From the IMG/VR virus record IMGVR_UViG_3300045051_001187, positions 1 to 20,174 of that record: 20,174 bases of DNA; one strand, written 5' to 3'. Under the pieces are notes generated by a model. It was given only the letters and a program-made list of their open reading frames with translations. It searched no databases and was not told the DNA's origin. Made by a program: the position numbers and the translations under genes. Below are positions 4,687 through 11,924 of the stretch, in pieces (position 1 is the stretch's first letter; each line of letters begins with the position of its first letter). The stretch is from a virus.

Positions 4687-6583
4687 GCTCGGCCTTAATT
4701 CTACGTACACCCGAGACCTCGCGACGAAGCTCGGTTGGCGCTTCCAGGAGGCGACTTGCCGGGGGGGGCGCCGGAAGCTCTATCACCGCCAGGACGTCCT
4801 GGCCTACAAGTCGGTCCGGGACGGCGTTTCCCTGGGGACTCTGGACCCCACCCTCGCGGCCCCGGTTCCTGCCCCTGAACCCACCTCGGCGCTGTGGGCC
4901 TCCTTGTCGGAGTCTGCCCGCCAGGAAGCGCGCGAGCGGTTCGAGGTCGTCCAGGCCCTGACCACTTGGCGCCGCGGGAAGCTCGGAAACGTGGCGACCT
5001 TCGCGGCGACCTGGTCGGCCGAACACCCGGACCGCGCGGTGAGCGCGCCGACGGTCTACGCCTGGGAGCGGGACTGGAAGGCCGGCGGGCTCGAGGCGCT
5101 GGTGTCCGGGTACAAGCTGCGGGCGGCGGAAGGGCCGAAGGTGCCCGAGCCGCTCGCGCAGTACTTCGACGGCCTCTACCTGTCGCAGGAGCAGCGCTCG
5201 ATCCGCCTGTGCGCCGAGCTGACGCGCATCCGTGCCAAGGAACTGGGCGTCGAGTGCCCGTCGCTGAAGACGTGGGAGCGGCACGTGCAGGACATCCCGA
5301 GGGCGACGCGCGTCGGCCTGCGGGAGGGTAACAAGGCGCTGGACGACAAGTGTCTGGCGTACCTGCGGCGCGACCGGGAGGAGCTGCGGTCGAACGAGAT
5401 CTGGGTTGCGGACCACCACCAGGTCGACGTGGCCGTGCTGGGCCCGAGCGGCAAGCCTGTCTTCCCGTGGGTCACGGTGTTCATGGACGTCCGGTCGTGG
5501 GCCTACGTGGGCTGGAACGTCTGCCTGTCCCCGAACTCGGACAGCATCGTCACGGCCTTCAAGCGGGGCGTGCAGCGGCGGGGCATCCCGGCCGAGCTGC
5601 AGCTCGACAACGGCAAGGACTTCCGGTCGCTGGACTTCGCCGGGGGCCGGATGGGCAAGGTCCGGCTCGAGCTGAACCAGGCCGCGTTCGAGTCGGTCGT
5701 GGGGCGGCTCGGCCTGGCCGTCCGGTGGGCACGCCCCTACAACGCCCGTTCGAAGGAGATTGAACGGACGTTCCGCATCCTGAAGGAGCGGTTCAGCCGC
5801 CTGTGGTCGACGTACCGCGGCGGGAACACGCGCGAGCGGCCGGAGCGGCTGAAGCACCTGCTGAAGAAGACGGGCGAGATCCCGACGCTCGAGCAGTTCG
5901 ACGGGCTGTTCGGAGAGTGGGCCGAGTACGTCTTCAACGGCATGGCCAGCGACGCCCGGGGCATGGAAGGGCGGACGCGCGACGAGGTGTTCCGGGCGTG
6001 CCTCGGCGAGACGCGCTGGGCGCCCCCGGCCGAGCTGGCGCTGCTATGCATGAAGACGAAGGTCGCGAAGGTCGGCCGGAACGGCGTGACGCTGTTCGGT
6101 GACCAGCAGTACTCGGGCCTGCAGTTGTTCGAGCACAAGGGCGAGACGGTGACGGTCCGGTACGACCCGCTGGACGTGGACCGCGTGTACGTGTTCGACC
6201 TCGAGGGCCGCTTCATCTGCGACGCCGAGAACCTCGGCTTCGCCGGCTGGCACATCACGGCCGAAGAGATCCGGGAACGCGAGCGACTGTACCGCCAGGA
6301 AAAGGCGCTCGTCACCAACGCGGCCCGCGCCCTCGAGGCCCAGGACGAGGAGCCGGACTATCTGCGCCGGGTCATCGCGGCCCGCAAGGCGGACGGGTCG
6401 GAAGCCGGCCCGGGAGATCCGCCGGAGCCGGGGCGCCAGGTCGTGCGTCCCGTCGCCTGGGGCCGGAAGCCGATGGCGAAGGCGGTCGGCTCGGACCTGT
6501 CGGACATCACGGACGAGGACATCGCGCGGGGTTTCCGCCTGTTGCGGGCCCGCGACGAAGCGAGAACGCAAGAGGAATTCTGA
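4568..6583 (+). CDS. A: Mu-like DDE transposase (A protein)
   Basis: The product is 671 aa, close to MuA (663 aa). It catalyses strand cleavage and transfer for phage integration and replicative transposition. An N-terminal winged helix (SVWMESVEVADLLGL...LYHRQDVL, about residues 29-78) matches the MuA end/enhancer-binding fold. A further HTH-rich region (about 115-240) should bind the end sites. The RNase H-like core carries the likely catalytic triad D282 (VADHHQVDV), D347 (LQLDNGKDF) and E399 (SKEIERTF). A beta-barrel follows (about 497-550). The C-terminal tail (DITDEDIARGFRLLR) probably contacts the B ATPase or ClpX-like unfoldase. The start is uncertain: ATG 4568 gives the longest frame, whereas ATG 4601 has a better upstream AGGTGA. 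Confidence 0.95.
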   Translation: MVGRKSQVKSQMAERTRRSETIQLVKEPSVWMESVEVADLLGLNSTYTRDLATKLGWRFQEATCRGGRRKLYHRQDVLAYKSVRDGVSLGTLDPTLAAPVPAPEPTSALWASLSESARQEARERFEVVQALTTWRRGKLGNVATFAATWSAEHPDRAVSAPTVYAWERDWKAGGLEALVSGYKLRAAEGPKVPEPLAQYFDGLYLSQEQRSIRLCAELTRIRAKELGVECPSLKTWERHVQDIPRATRVGLREGNKALDDKCLAYLRRDREELRSNEIWVADHHQVDVAVLGPSGKPVFPWVTVFMDVRSWAYVGWNVCLSPNSDSIVTAFKRGVQRRGIPAELQLDNGKDFRSLDFAGGRMGKVRLELNQAAFESVVGRLGLAVRWARPYNARSKEIERTFRILKERFSRLWSTYRGGNTRERPERLKHLLKKTGEIPTLEQFDGLFGEWAEYVFNGMASDARGMEGRTRDEVFRACLGETRWAPPAELALLCMKTKVAKVGRNGVTLFGDQQYSGLQLFEHKGETVTVRYDPLDVDRVYVFDLEGRFICDAENLGFAGWHITAEEIRERERLYRQEKALVTNAARALEAQDEEPDYLRRVIAARKADGSEAGPGDPPEPGRQVVRPVAWGRKPMAKAVGSDLSDITDEDIARGFRLLRARDEARTQEEF

Positions 6584-6595
6584 CGGAGGTCGATC

Positions 6596-7573
6596 ATGGG
6601 TGAGGCGGCGATGGCCCTGGGCACAGTAGCGGTTCCGAGCATCGACGAGGTGCGCTCCAGGCTGCGGGAGTACCTGATCTCCGAGTCGGGCCGGACGCAG
6701 GCCTCGGTCGCGAAGTCGATCGGGATCTCGGCGAGCGCCCTGTCGTCGTGGATGGGCGGGACGTACCGGGGCGACGTGGAAGCGCTGGCCTCGAAGATCG
6801 GCTCGTTCCTGTCGATCGAGGGATGCCGTGCGGTGGCGCCGAAGACGTCGACCTTCGTGTCCACGGCGATCGCCGAGCAGGTCATGGAGGTCTGCCGCTT
6901 CGCGCACATCCACCGGGACATCGGCCTGGTGTACGGCGAGGCGGGCATGGGCAAGACGGTGGCGCTGCGGCGCTACTGCCGCGAGCACCGGGACGCGATC
7001 TACGTCCGGTGCGACCCGTCGTCGTCGTCGGCCCAGGCGACGCTCGAGGCCGTGGCGATCGCGATGGGGCGGCGTCCCCGGTGGGGCGGGCTTCGGCGGT
7101 TCCTCCAGGAGCTGGTCGACGCGCTCGAGGAGACGGGGCGCGTGCTCATCCTGGACGAGGCGCAGTTCCTGACGCTGCGCGGGCTCGAGACGCTGCGCGC
7201 GCTGCACGATCGGGCCGAGATCGGCATGGTCCTGTGCGGCAACTTCGAGGTCTTCAGCCAGCTCCACGGCGAGGGCAAGGCGAGCTTCGCGCAGCTCTTC
7301 AGCCGGGTCGGGATTCGGCGCCAGGTGACGCTGACGGGGGCGACGGCCGAGGACGTCATGGGCATCGCCCGCCAGATCTCGAGCGACCTGGCGGCCGACT
7401 GCGAGGAGTACCTGGTCGCCAAGTCCCGCGAGCGAGGCGGCCTGCGGCGCATGGTGAAGGTGCTGCGCCTGGGCTTCGAGATGGCCAGCGGCGAGGGCCT
7501 GCCGGTCAGCGTGCGGCACCTGCGCACGGCCGAGGTGATGCTGATCGGAGGGAAGGCGGAGGCGCGGCGATGA
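6596..7573 (+). CDS. B: Mu B-like AAA+ target-capture ATPase
   Basis: The product is 325 aa; MuB has 312. The ATG at 6596 has GGAGG 6 nt upstream. An N-terminal HTH (about residues 17-60: REYLISESGRTQASVAKSIGI then SALSSWMGG) is followed by the ATPase core. The Walker A motif is GEAGMGKT (114-121) and the Walker B motif LILDEAQ (184-190), with the sensor-like MVLCGN at 211-216. MuB polymerises on DNA, selects target sites, activates the transposase and gives target immunity; this protein should do the same with the adjacent A. It lies 12 nt after A, and its stop overlaps the ATG of the next gene. Confidence 0.95.
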   Translation: MGEAAMALGTVAVPSIDEVRSRLREYLISESGRTQASVAKSIGISASALSSWMGGTYRGDVEALASKIGSFLSIEGCRAVAPKTSTFVSTAIAEQVMEVCRFAHIHRDIGLVYGEAGMGKTVALRRYCREHRDAIYVRCDPSSSSAQATLEAVAIAMGRRPRWGGLRRFLQELVDALEETGRVLILDEAQFLTLRGLETLRALHDRAEIGMVLCGNFEVFSQLHGEGKASFAQLFSRVGIRRQVTLTGATAEDVMGIARQISSDLAADCEEYLVAKSRERGGLRRMVKVLRLGFEMASGEGLPVSVRHLRTAEVMLIGGKAEARR

Positions 7574-7920
7574 GCGTCACCAGCCCGAACCGGGCCCTGC
7601 TGTTGTCCATGCTCGAGGTCGCGGTGCCGATGCACCAGGTTGCGCTGCAGCGGCTGACGACCTGGCCCGAGCTGGCGGCCCGGCGGGATGCGCTGGCGCT
7701 CGAGGTGGCGAGCACGGGCGACGTGGTCATGTACCGCGGAAAGGTGGCCGGTTCGTCGGCGCGTGCGTTCAACGCGCTGGCCGAGTCGATCGCGCTGGCC
7801 TCGTTCGTCGAGGGCGGCGTGGAGGTCCTGGGGCGGCGCTGGACGGGCCGGCATCCGGCGGTGAAGTACTGCCGGCCGGTGGCGGTCGAGGGCTGGGACG
7901 CGACTGCGTCCGGGGAGTAG
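7570..7920 (+). CDS. Early protein of unknown function, 116 aa
   Basis: The ATG at 7570 overlaps the B stop as ATGA, with GGAGG 7 nt before it. The protein begins with a helical half (ALLLSMLEVAVPMHQVALQRLTTWPELAARRDALALEVAS) and ends with a beta-like half containing VEVLGRRWTGRHP and KYCRPV. No catalytic motif or membrane segment is visible. The tight coupling to B shows it is translated with the transposition genes. I do not recognise the family. Confidence 0.75.
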   Translation: MSVTSPNRALLLSMLEVAVPMHQVALQRLTTWPELAARRDALALEVASTGDVVMYRGKVAGSSARAFNALAESIALASFVEGGVEVLGRRWTGRHPAVKYCRPVAVEGWDATASGE

Positions 7921-7923
7921 GCG

Positions 7924-8124
7924 ATGCCGCAGATGGTGACGGTGGACGTGCAGGTGAAGGCCGCGACGGACGCGGACCTTCTTGTGACGGACGGGACGGA
8001 CGAGGTGCGGGTCCCGCGGAGCCAGGTGGGCGCCGGCGGGACGGTCAGGGCCGAGGCCAGCCTGGGCGACGAGGGGACCATCGAGATCCCGAAGTGGCTG
8101 GCCGTGAGGGGAAACCTCGTATGA
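7924..8124 (+). CDS. Small acidic early protein, 66 aa
   Basis: It starts at the ATG at 7924, three nucleotides after the previous stop, and ends in an ATGA overlap with the next gene. The sequence is beta-rich (VTVDVQVKA, EVRVPRSQV, GTIEIPKWLAV) with many Asp and Gly residues, which suggests a small beta-barrel or sandwich. No family is recognised. Its fixed place in an overlapping operon and high third-position GC make it a real gene. Confidence 0.65.
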   Translation: MPQMVTVDVQVKAATDADLLVTDGTDEVRVPRSQVGAGGTVRAEASLGDEGTIEIPKWLAVRGNLV

Positions 8125-8414
8125 CGCAGCGACAGAAGGATCTGCTGATCCACTTCGCGACGCTGAACGAGCGGTGCGCGGAGATCGCAGTGCAGATGGC
8201 CGAGACGGCCAAGACGATCGAGCGGGAGAGAGCGCTCGTGGACGCAATCCTCGCGCTGCAGCACGACGAGTTCTACGGACGGATCCAGGCTGCGAACCGC
8301 AAGGCCCGGAGTGCGTTCGGCGCAGCAGGTGAGGCCCTCGAAGCGTCGAAGAAGCGGGCGGTGGCAGAGGCGATCGGTCTGCTGGCCCGTGGCGCCCCGG
8401 CTGGGGAGGCGTGA
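8121..8414 (+). CDS. Helical early protein, 97 aa
   Basis: The ATG at 8121 overlaps the preceding stop, and its TGA overlaps the next ATG (TGATG). The protein is almost wholly helical, with heptad-like charged repeats (LNERCAEIAVQMAETAKTIERERALVDAILAL), so a coiled-coil dimer is likely. It has a single Cys and ends in a Gly/Ala-rich tail. The family is not recognised. Its neighbours are the transposition genes on the left and Gam on the right. Confidence 0.65.
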   Translation: MTQRQKDLLIHFATLNERCAEIAVQMAETAKTIERERALVDAILALQHDEFYGRIQAANRKARSAFGAAGEALEASKKRAVAEAIGLLARGAPAGEA

Positions 8415-8647
8415 TGGTTCATTTCAACACGGCGCGGTTCAAGCGGGACCTGGACCGGGTGCTGGACGAGCTGCGGCCGATGGCCCTGCCGTCCGAGGTC
8501 CAGGAGTCGATGCGGCGGTTGCGGACCCTGATGGGTCCGGAGGACGCGTACACCTACTACGAACCGGAGGTTTCCGATGGGGATCAGGGACAAGCTGAAG
8601 CGGGTGCGGCTGGTGGGCCCGAAGCTGGTGAGCTGGGAGCAGGTTGA
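8414..8647 (+). CDS. Small early protein overlapping gam, 77 aa
   Basis: The ATG at 8414 overlaps the previous stop. The first 52 residues (FKRDLDRVLDELRPMALPSEVQESMRRLRTLMGPEDAYTYYEPE) look like a genuine helical domain. The last 25 residues are Gly/Ala/Glu-rich and are encoded within the 5' end of gam in another frame. The overlap is about 71 nt, larger than elsewhere in this operon, so either the tail is real dual coding or a frame difference shortened the true gene. No function can be assigned. Confidence 0.55.
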   Translation: MVHFNTARFKRDLDRVLDELRPMALPSEVQESMRRLRTLMGPEDAYTYYEPEVSDGDQGQAEAGAAGGPEAGELGAG

Positions 8648-9092
8648 CCAGCACCTGCTCGAGCTGGGCCGGCTGGACATGCAGATCGAGGGGGTCGAGG
8701 CACGCCTGACCGAGGTCTGCAATCAGGCCAAGGAGAAGGCGTCGGCCGAGGGCAGGCCGCTCATCCAGCGGCGCGAGCAGCTCGAGCGCGAGGTCAAGGA
8801 GTTCGTCGAGGCCAGCGCGGATCAGATGGCCCCGGCGCGTAGCCTGGTCCTGCAGTTCGGGACGGTCGGGCTGCGCAAGGCGAAGCGCCTGCACATCAAG
8901 AAGACCGTCGACACGGTCCGTCGCCTGCGCGAGCTGGGGATGCTGCAGTACCTGCGCATCAAGGAGGAGCCGGACAAGGAGGCCCTGCGCGAGCTGGGCG
9001 ACGAGATCCTGGAGAAGGTCGGGATCACCCGGAAGGAGGAGGACGCGTTCTTCCTCGAGGTGAACCGCGAGAAGGTGCGCGCGGCGGGGTAG
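8577..9092 (+). CDS. gam: Gam-like host-nuclease inhibitor
   Basis: The product is 171 aa, the usual length for Mu Gam (174 aa). The ATG at 8577 has GGAGG 6 nt upstream. Long amphipathic helices (residues about 20-85, with EREVKEFVEASADQM) form the coiled coil of the Gam/Ku-like dimer. They are followed by a beta strand segment, VLQFGTVGLRKAKRLHIK, and a C-terminal helical region with YLRIKEEPDKEALREL. Mu Gam is a Ku homologue that binds double-strand ends and blocks RecBCD-type exonucleases, shielding infecting DNA. The match is clear by pattern and by position in the early operon. Confidence 0.9.
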   Translation: MGIRDKLKRVRLVGPKLVSWEQVDQHLLELGRLDMQIEGVEARLTEVCNQAKEKASAEGRPLIQRREQLEREVKEFVEASADQMAPARSLVLQFGTVGLRKAKRLHIKKTVDTVRRLRELGMLQYLRIKEEPDKEALRELGDEILEKVGITRKEEDAFFLEVNREKVRAAG

Positions 9093-9095
9093 GCG

Positions 9096-9314
9096 ATGGT
9101 CGAGGACCTCCCGATGTCGAGGGTCGAGACGGAACTGCGGGAGCGAGTGCGGCTCCTGGAGTACCGCCTCGTCCTCGCCCGGGAGCGGGCCACGACGGCG
9201 GTTTCCCTGCTGGGCGATGTGGACGTCGGTGGCGAGGACGGACGCTCGGTAGCCCGTGCCCGCGACCTGACGCTCGAGGCGGTCGGGCTGTTGAACGGAC
9301 GGAGGTTGTCATGA
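9096..9314 (+). CDS. Small helical early protein, 72 aa
   Basis: It starts at the ATG at 9096, three nucleotides after gam, and its TGA overlaps the next ATG. The N-terminal half is a charged helix with leucine heptads (LRERVRLLEYRLVLARERATTAV). The C-terminal half (ARARDLTLEAVGLLNGRR) forms a second helix, so a helical hairpin is likely. No family is recognised. It may be an accessory replication or transposition gene. Confidence 0.6.
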   Translation: MVEDLPMSRVETELRERVRLLEYRLVLARERATTAVSLLGDVDVGGEDGRSVARARDLTLEAVGLLNGRRLS

Positions 9315-9667
9315 AGAGCATCGAGACGCGGGAGGATCTGGTCCTGGCGATCCGGGAGACGTGGCCGCTGTCGAGCGGGCACGTCAACGAGGTGACGTCG
9401 TGGTCGGGCCCGGGCAAGCAGACGACGGTCCTGCGGGCCTACCTGGACCGGGGCGAGGCGGGGCGTCCGGCCGTGGCGTCGGGGAAGACTCCCGGGGCGC
9501 TCTGGTCGGGTCTGCGGAAAGCGGCGCGGTGCATGCACGGCGTCGAGTCCATGTACGTCGTGGACGGCACGGTGGTCTGCCGGGTGTGCCAGTCGTCCGC
9601 GCCCGCGGCCCCGGCGGCGACGGGCGACGGCCAGCAGTCCCTGCCCCTGGAGGGGGCGGCGGCGTAG
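9311..9667 (+). CDS. Early protein with possible zinc site, 118 aa
   Basis: The ATG at 9311 overlaps the previous stop, with GGAGG 5 nt upstream. The first half has an HTH-like pattern (LSSGHVNEVTSWSGPGKQTTVLRAYLDRG). Near residue 76 RCMHG and near residue 92 CRVC could form a Cys-His-Cys-Cys zinc cluster. The tail is Ala/Pro-rich and probably disordered. No family is recognised. A small DNA- or protein-binding role is possible from the zinc-like residues. Confidence 0.65.
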   Translation: MKSIETREDLVLAIRETWPLSSGHVNEVTSWSGPGKQTTVLRAYLDRGEAGRPAVASGKTPGALWSGLRKAARCMHGVESMYVVDGTVVCRVCQSSAPAAPAATGDGQQSLPLEGAAA

Positions 9668-9677
9668 GGAGGCGGCC

Positions 9678-10115
9678 ATGCCGACGAAGGGACAGCTCGC
9701 TGCGATCCACGCGGGGAAGCGGGACCGCGGCCTGGACGACGAGACGTACCGGATGCTGCTGCGCGAGCAGGGCGGTGTGGACAGCGCGAAGGACCTGGAC
9801 GACGCGGGCGTGGATGCGGTGCTGACGCAGCTCCGCTGGCTTGGTTTCCCGGCGCGTACCGAGGCAGCGCGGCCGGCCCAGGTGAAGGGCAGCAACGCCC
9901 TGCCGTCGCGGAAGCAGTTGTGGATGCTGCGCCAGTTGTTCGCCGAGCTGGAGTGGACGGAAGCGGCGCGGCGTGAGGGCTTCTGCAAGCGGCTGTGCGG
10001 CAAGCCGTGGCCGCAGACGCGGGCCGAGGCGTCCGTGCTGATCGAGGCGCTGAAGAACATGCACGGCCGGGGCTACAGCGAGCGGGCCGGCAGGGAGGTG
10101 GAGGCCCATGGGTGA
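9678..10115 (+). CDS. gemA: GemA-like regulator, Mu gp16 family (DUF1018)
   Basis: The product is 145 aa, starting with GGGAGG 5 nt upstream of ATG 9678. The N-terminal pattern KGQLAAIHAGKRDRGLDDETYRMLLRE is characteristic of the DUF1018/GemA family. It is followed by a linker and a C-terminal region with ALPSRKQLWMLRQLFAELEW and KPWPQTRAEASVLIEAL. In Mu, GemA modulates host gene expression and DNA topology, and the gene sits just before mor. The same position holds here, with a small HTH gene overlapping its end. The family assignment is firm and the molecular role only partly understood. Confidence 0.88.
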   Translation: MPTKGQLAAIHAGKRDRGLDDETYRMLLREQGGVDSAKDLDDAGVDAVLTQLRWLGFPARTEAARPAQVKGSNALPSRKQLWMLRQLFAELEWTEAARREGFCKRLCGKPWPQTRAEASVLIEALKNMHGRGYSERAGREVEAHG

Positions 10116-10326
10116 GAAGTGCACCTACAGGATGGACGAGCTGGCGGCCAGGTGGAACATCAGCATCGACAGCGTCGCACGACTCGTGAAGAACGGCCGC
10201 CTGGCAGCGTTCCGGATCGGGCGGACGGTGCGGATCACCTCCTCCGCGGTCGAGGCCTTCGAGCGGACCGAAAATAGATCCGCAGAAACCCGCAGCAACC
10301 CGCAGCAGCCAGCAAACCGGAACTAG
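10108..10326 (+). CDS. Small excisionase-like (HTH_17) DNA-binding protein
   Basis: The product is 72 aa. The ATG at 10108 overlaps the GemA stop, and GGAGG precedes it. The winged-helix pattern MDELAARWNISIDSVARLVKNGRLAAFRIGRTVRI followed by AVEAF is the MerR/excisionase-type fold. A short Arg/Asn/Gln-rich tail follows, encoded by CCGCAG-rich repeats (10278-10312). In Mu this place holds mor, the middle operon regulator, which has an unrelated fold. The protein may replace Mor as activator of the lysis/late genes that begin 54 nt later. That role is inferred from position only. Confidence 0.75.
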   Translation: MGEKCTYRMDELAARWNISIDSVARLVKNGRLAAFRIGRTVRITSSAVEAFERTENRSAETRSNPQQPANRN

Positions 10327-10379
10327 CCGAATCTTCACGTCTAATCGATGATTTAGCTGTCTGACGCGGGACCCGTGAA
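10327..10379. promoter_or_regulatory. Candidate middle/late control gap
   Basis: This 53-nt gap separates the early operon from the lysis genes and is more AT-rich than its surroundings. CTAATCGATGATTTAG (10341-10356) is an imperfect inverted repeat with 4-bp outer arms (CTAA/TTAG). No good -35 box is visible, which fits activator-dependent promoters such as those Mor and C use in Mu, but the gap has not been shown to be a promoter. Confidence 0.4.
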
Positions 10380-10841
10380 ATGCCGGACGGCGACCTGGTT
10401 CACGACAACCTCCGGGAACTGGCGGCGACCTACGCCTGGGCGTTCCTGACGACCCCGTACCGTTGGGGTGGCGACGACCCGTCCGGCTTCGACTGCTCGG
10501 GACTCTGCGTGGAAATCCTCCAGGCTGTCGGGCTGCTCCCGCGGCACGGGGACTGGAACGCCCAGGCGCTCTACAACCGGTTCGAGAAGGTCGATCTGCC
10601 TGTCCGCGGATGCCTCGCCCTGTGGGGCAAGGACGCCCAGCACATCACGCACGTCGAGTTCGTCCCCCAGGTCATCGAAGGCCGTGCCTACACCATCGGC
10701 GCGTCCGGCGGCGGGTCGAAGACCAGGACGACGGCGGATGCCTGGGCGCAGAACGCGTTCGTCAAGGTGCGTCCGGTGGCCGGTCCGGGGTCCCGGACCG
10801 ATTTCGTGGGCTACGTGGACCCGTTCCGGTCCGCGGCGTAG
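10380..10841 (+). CDS. NlpC/P60-family endolysin
   Basis: The product is 153 aa. The core motif GGDDPSGFDCSG puts the catalytic Cys at residue 39. The second catalytic residue is probably His91 in AQHITHVEF, and the region IGASGGG near 107 is where the third polar residue is usually found. These enzymes cut D-gamma-glutamyl-diaminopimelate bonds in peptidoglycan. There is no signal peptide, so release through a holin is expected, and holin-like genes follow. Only a weak ribosome site (GGGACCC) precedes ATG 10380. Mu itself uses a different lysozyme family at this place. Confidence 0.88.
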   Translation: MPDGDLVHDNLRELAATYAWAFLTTPYRWGGDDPSGFDCSGLCVEILQAVGLLPRHGDWNAQALYNRFEKVDLPVRGCLALWGKDAQHITHVEFVPQVIEGRAYTIGASGGGSKTRTTADAWAQNAFVKVRPVAGPGSRTDFVGYVDPFRSAA

Positions 10842-10850
10842 GAGGGTTCG

Positions 10851-11915
10851 ATGAAGCGTTCGTGGCTGGTGCTGTTGATGCTGGCGGTCCTCGGGTCGAC
10901 GGGCGCGGCCGGGGCGGATGTCCTGACGCAGTCGCGGCTGGACCAGGTGAGCTGGGCGACGAAGTCGAACCGCATCCTGCTGCCGGACCTGCTGCTGAAG
11001 TGGGACCGCTGGATGCACACGGCGGTCGCGGACGTGACGGCGCTGAAGGCGGTGGCTGCGGCGGACCGGTACCACGGCATGGTGACGCTGGTCGTCGCCG
11101 GCGCGGACGGCGCCCCGCACCTTTACGGCTTCCACGGCACGTCGACGGCCTCGAACGACAACGACAAGGTCGTGGCGGGAAACGCGGGGGCCGGCCGCTG
11201 GCTGCGGCTCGATGACATCGTGGACGGCTCGATCAGCCTGGACGACCTGGGCGCCAACGACTGCGCGGCCAACCAGGTCATCAAGCGCAACGCGGGCGGG
11301 ACGGCCTGGGAATGCGCGGCCGACGTCGATACGGACACGGACACGACGTACACCGCGGGGTCCGGGCTGGCGCTGACGGAAGGGGCGTTCAGCCTGCTGA
11401 TGACGTGCAGCGAAAACCAGATCCTGAAGTGGAACGGCACTGCCTGGGCATGCGCGGCCGACGTCGATACGGACACGGATACGACGTACACCGCGGGGTC
11501 CGGGCTGGCGCTCACCGAGGGGGCGTTCAGCCTGCTGACGACGTGCAGCTCGGGACAGGTCCTGCGCTGGAACGGGACCGCATGGGCCTGTGCCGACACG
11601 ATCGAGTCGAGCACGGCTTCGGACGGGGACGGTGACGACTCGATCACCCTGAATGCCCAGTCCGGCCAGGTCACCACGAAGAGCCTGACGACCGCGGGGA
11701 GCAGCGAGTACACGCTGACGGTGGTCAACTCCTGGGTCGCCAGTGCGAGCACTCCGATCGCTCTGAACATGACTGCCCTCGGATCCAATACCGCTGGCGA
11801 GCCGCTGGTATTGACGACGACCGCAGGCACGGGTCAGTTCGTCACCGTCATCAAAAACGTCGACGAAGCCGCCCTGAACGGGACGCTGACGCTGTCGTTC
11901 ATCGTGGGCAAGTAG
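10851..11915 (+). CDS. Secreted repeat protein in the lysis block
   Basis: The product is 354 aa, from ATG 10851 with GGAGGG upstream. Residues 1-22 are a classic signal peptide (MKRSW, hydrophobic core, AGA cut site). A domain of about 110 residues follows. Two 46-aa repeats occupy 155-246, each starting with a Cys and reading CAADVDTDTDTTYTAGSGLA through to WNGTAWA, with partial copies before and after. The C-terminal 100 residues are beta-rich and Thr/Ser/Gly-rich. Such WNGTAWxC-type repeats are common in tail-fibre and surface proteins. The signal peptide and the location between endolysin and holin-like genes are unexpected for a virion protein. Function unknown: surface adhesin, envelope-modifying or exclusion protein are options. 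Confidence 0.8.
   Translation: MKRSWLVLLMLAVLGSTGAAGADVLTQSRLDQVSWATKSNRILLPDLLLKWDRWMHTAVADVTALKAVAAADRYHGMVTLVVAGADGAPHLYGFHGTSTASNDNDKVVAGNAGAGRWLRLDDIVDGSISLDDLGANDCAANQVIKRNAGGTAWECAADVDTDTDTTYTAGSGLALTEGAFSLLMTCSENQILKWNGTAWACAADVDTDTDTTYTAGSGLALTEGAFSLLTTCSSGQVLRWNGTAWACADTIESSTASDGDGDDSITLNAQSGQVTTKSLTTAGSSEYTLTVVNSWVASASTPIALNMTALGSNTAGEPLVLTTTAGTGQFVTVIKNVDEAALNGTLTLSFIVGK
11313..11588 (+). repeat. Two tandem 138-bp repeats within the secreted protein gene
   Basis: Unit one runs 11313-11450 and unit two 11451-11588, each starting TGCGCGGCCGACGTCGATAC. They differ at only a few sites in the first half and more in the second, and a decayed third copy begins at 11589. The period of 138 bp equals 46 codons, so copy-number change would keep the frame. 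Confidence 0.85.
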
Positions 11916-11924
11916 GAGGTCGTC

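Noticed and set aside
4136-5857. A 573-codon leftward open frame opposite gene A
   Set aside because: Composition is Arg/Leu/Pro/His-rich as expected for an antisense frame in very GC-rich DNA; the opposite strand encodes a clear transposase.
6748-7569. Rightward frame preceding the 116-aa gene
   Set aside because: It is a shadow of the B ATPase gene; the real start is ATG 7570 overlapping the B stop.
10278-10312. CCGCAG short repeats considered as a CRISPR or iteron array
   Set aside because: Only a few imperfect 9-10 bp units, within a coding tail and without spacers; too short for either. No CRISPR array is seen in the window.
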